Origin: an uncultured Clostridia bacterium
GTDB lineage: Bacteria; Bacillota; Clostridia; Lachnospirales; Anaerotignaceae
Reading direction: 5' to 3'
Length of the DNA: 7,929 bases
NCBI GenBank assembly: GCA_947036475.1
Contig: CAMQRG010000091.1
Span: forward strand, 1 to 7,929
The position numbers and the translations under genes were made by a program. The notes under the pieces are model-generated. The model saw only the letters and a program-made list of their open reading frames with translations. It searched no databases and had not been told where the DNA came from. Positions 7,042 to 7,929 of this stretch are shown piece after piece. The first letter of the stretch is position 1, and each line of letters begins with the position of its first letter.

Positions 7042-7079
7042 ACGGGAAATGAATTTTTGGAAAACAAATGAAAAAAATC

Positions 7080-7085
7080 AGGAGG
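7080..7085 (+). promoter_or_regulatory. Consensus ribosome binding site of the deacylase gene
   Basis: AGGAGG stands 7 nt before the ATG at 7093, ideal spacing. It marks the sense gene here as the + strand frame rather than the long antisense frame covering the same bases. I see no convincing promoter between the terminator tail at 7041 and this site. Confidence 0.85.
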
Positions 7086-7092
7086 GAAGAAC

Positions 7093-7929
7093 ATGAGCGG
7101 AAAAAAAGCGGTATATTTTATCAGTACAGACAGGAATTTTGGCTATGTGTCCTGCCATGTATGGGACATTTTGGAAGAAGAGGGCTTTTTTACGGAAAAG
7201 GCTGGATTTACGTTTGACGGGCAGGAAGTTATGAAGCATACAGATGCGGCGGGCGATGAGTTTTACTTTGTGCCGACACATGAGGCAATCTGTCTGCATT
7301 ACGAAAGGCTTCTGCCGGAAATGAACAAGCATTTTGCGGATTTTGATATTTCCGGCATGGTAACATGGCATGAGGGTGCGCACGCGCTGGAAAAGGTGCT
7401 GACAGTACATTCCCTTGGGGACGTCAATTCTGGTGAATATGGCGCGGCAAGACCGCGGTATATGCGTAATCTTATGCTTGCGGTGGAGCAGAACAGGAAA
7501 GATTTGGGGCTGGACGATTTCCGCACTGTAACCGAGGCAACGCATTGGTCCGGTGTGCATCATGATGTGGGAGACCCGACGCTTTTGAAAAAATTCCCTG
7601 TGGCAATGGTAGATATTGAAGTAGGCAGCGAGCCGGAAAGCTGGAATAATAAAGAGGCGGCCAGAGTTTTGGCACGCTCTCTGACAAAAATTTTTACAGA
7701 CGATGGCAGACGCGTGCATAACCTGCTGTGCGTGGGCGGTGTGCATTTTGAGCCGAATTTTGCGGAGGCAGTGTTTACGCAGTGGGGCGAAAATGAGGCG
7801 TTCGGTGTGACGCATATCATTGCGAATCAGTGGCTCGTGGCAGGAGAATATGAGAACGAGACCGGTGTGGAACGCGCTTCGGCATGCATAGATGCGATTG
7901 AGGGCGGCATAGAAGCAATTGTTTTCCAT
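7093..7929 (+). CDS. D-aminoacyl-tRNA deacylase family protein (DtdA/DTD2/GEK1-type), 3' truncated
   Basis: The first 279 residues are present; the frame is open at the window edge, and about 25-35 residues are probably missing compared with archaeal members. Family enzymes hydrolyse the ester bond of D-aminoacyl-tRNAs in the cytosol, a proofreading step after tRNA charging. The family's landmarks appear in order: WHEGAHALEKVLTVH (92-106) where archaeal DtdA has the RHSS...LTTH block, then YG (116-117), EATHW (148-152) matching EATHH, VDIEVGS (173-179) with W184 matching FIEIGS...W, VGGVHFEP (214-221) matching IGGGHYAP, and FGVTHI (237-242) matching FGHI. Several motif residues differ, so this is a divergent branch and the substrate could differ. 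The start is fixed by a consensus ribosome binding site. The gene follows the kinase terminator and may be transcribed separately. Family membership is judged from remembered archaeal sequences and the activity is inferred. Confidence 0.75.
   Translation, partial: MSGKKAVYFISTDRNFGYVSCHVWDILEEEGFFTEKAGFTFDGQEVMKHTDAAGDEFYFVPTHEAICLHYERLLPEMNKHFADFDISGMVTWHEGAHALEKVLTVHSLGDVNSGEYGAARPRYMRNLMLAVEQNRKDLGLDDFRTVTEATHWSGVHHDVGDPTLLKKFPVAMVDIEVGSEPESWNNKEAARVLARSLTKIFTDDGRRVHNLLCVGGVHFEPNFAEAVFTQWGENEAFGVTHIIANQWLVAGEYENETGVERASACIDAIEGGIEAIVFH

Noticed and set aside
7078..7929. Antisense open frame of about 283 codons on the minus strand
   Set aside because: It fully overlaps the deacylase-like + strand frame, which has a consensus Shine-Dalgarno and clear family motifs. 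The antisense translation is rich in Cys, His and Arg with no recognisable domain.

Overview
The window reads as chromosomal DNA of a low-to-mid GC Firmicute, most likely a gut-type Clostridia member. This rests on the AGGAGG-type ribosome binding sites, the tight same-strand gene packing, the kind of PMCA-like calcium pump, and a soluble PAS/hybrid histidine kinase of a style common in Lachnospiraceae and relatives. The genus cannot be fixed from the sequence. All five genes I can support lie on the + strand, and no mobile element, tRNA, rRNA or CRISPR array is visible.

Region 1 (start to about 3578) is the end of an operon. It holds a PMCA-type Ca2+-transporting P-type ATPase whose first few dozen residues lie upstream of the window, a Cof/IIB-like HAD phosphatase 8 nt behind it, and a 68-residue protein with two predicted membrane segments 20 nt further on. 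A long-stemmed intrinsic terminator closes the unit. The ATPase plus HAD pairing recalls the Ter (TerC/TerD) stress and metal-response islands of Firmicutes, but the genes that would prove this lie outside the window.

Region 2 (about 3579 to 7041) is a single-gene unit. A good sigma-A-like promoter is followed by a leader of about 155 nt with a direct repeat and alternative hairpins. Then comes a 1051-residue cytosolic hybrid histidine kinase: degenerate N-terminal receiver, two PAS domains, a third PAS-like region, HisKA, HATPase_c and two intact receivers. No HPt domain, DNA-binding domain or separate response regulator is next to it. An intrinsic terminator follows, and part of its stem can also pair with an upstream copy of the same sequence.

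Region 3 (7093 to the window end) is a 3'-truncated gene for a divergent D-aminoacyl-tRNA deacylase of the DtdA/DTD2/GEK1 family. That family is typical of archaea and plants and less expected in a bacterium. Several of its conserved motif positions are changed here.

The main candidates for a second look are the bacterial DTD2-like protein with altered motifs, the kinase with a pseudo-receiver front end, the possible Ter-type context of the pump/phosphatase operon, and the two non-coding leader structures.
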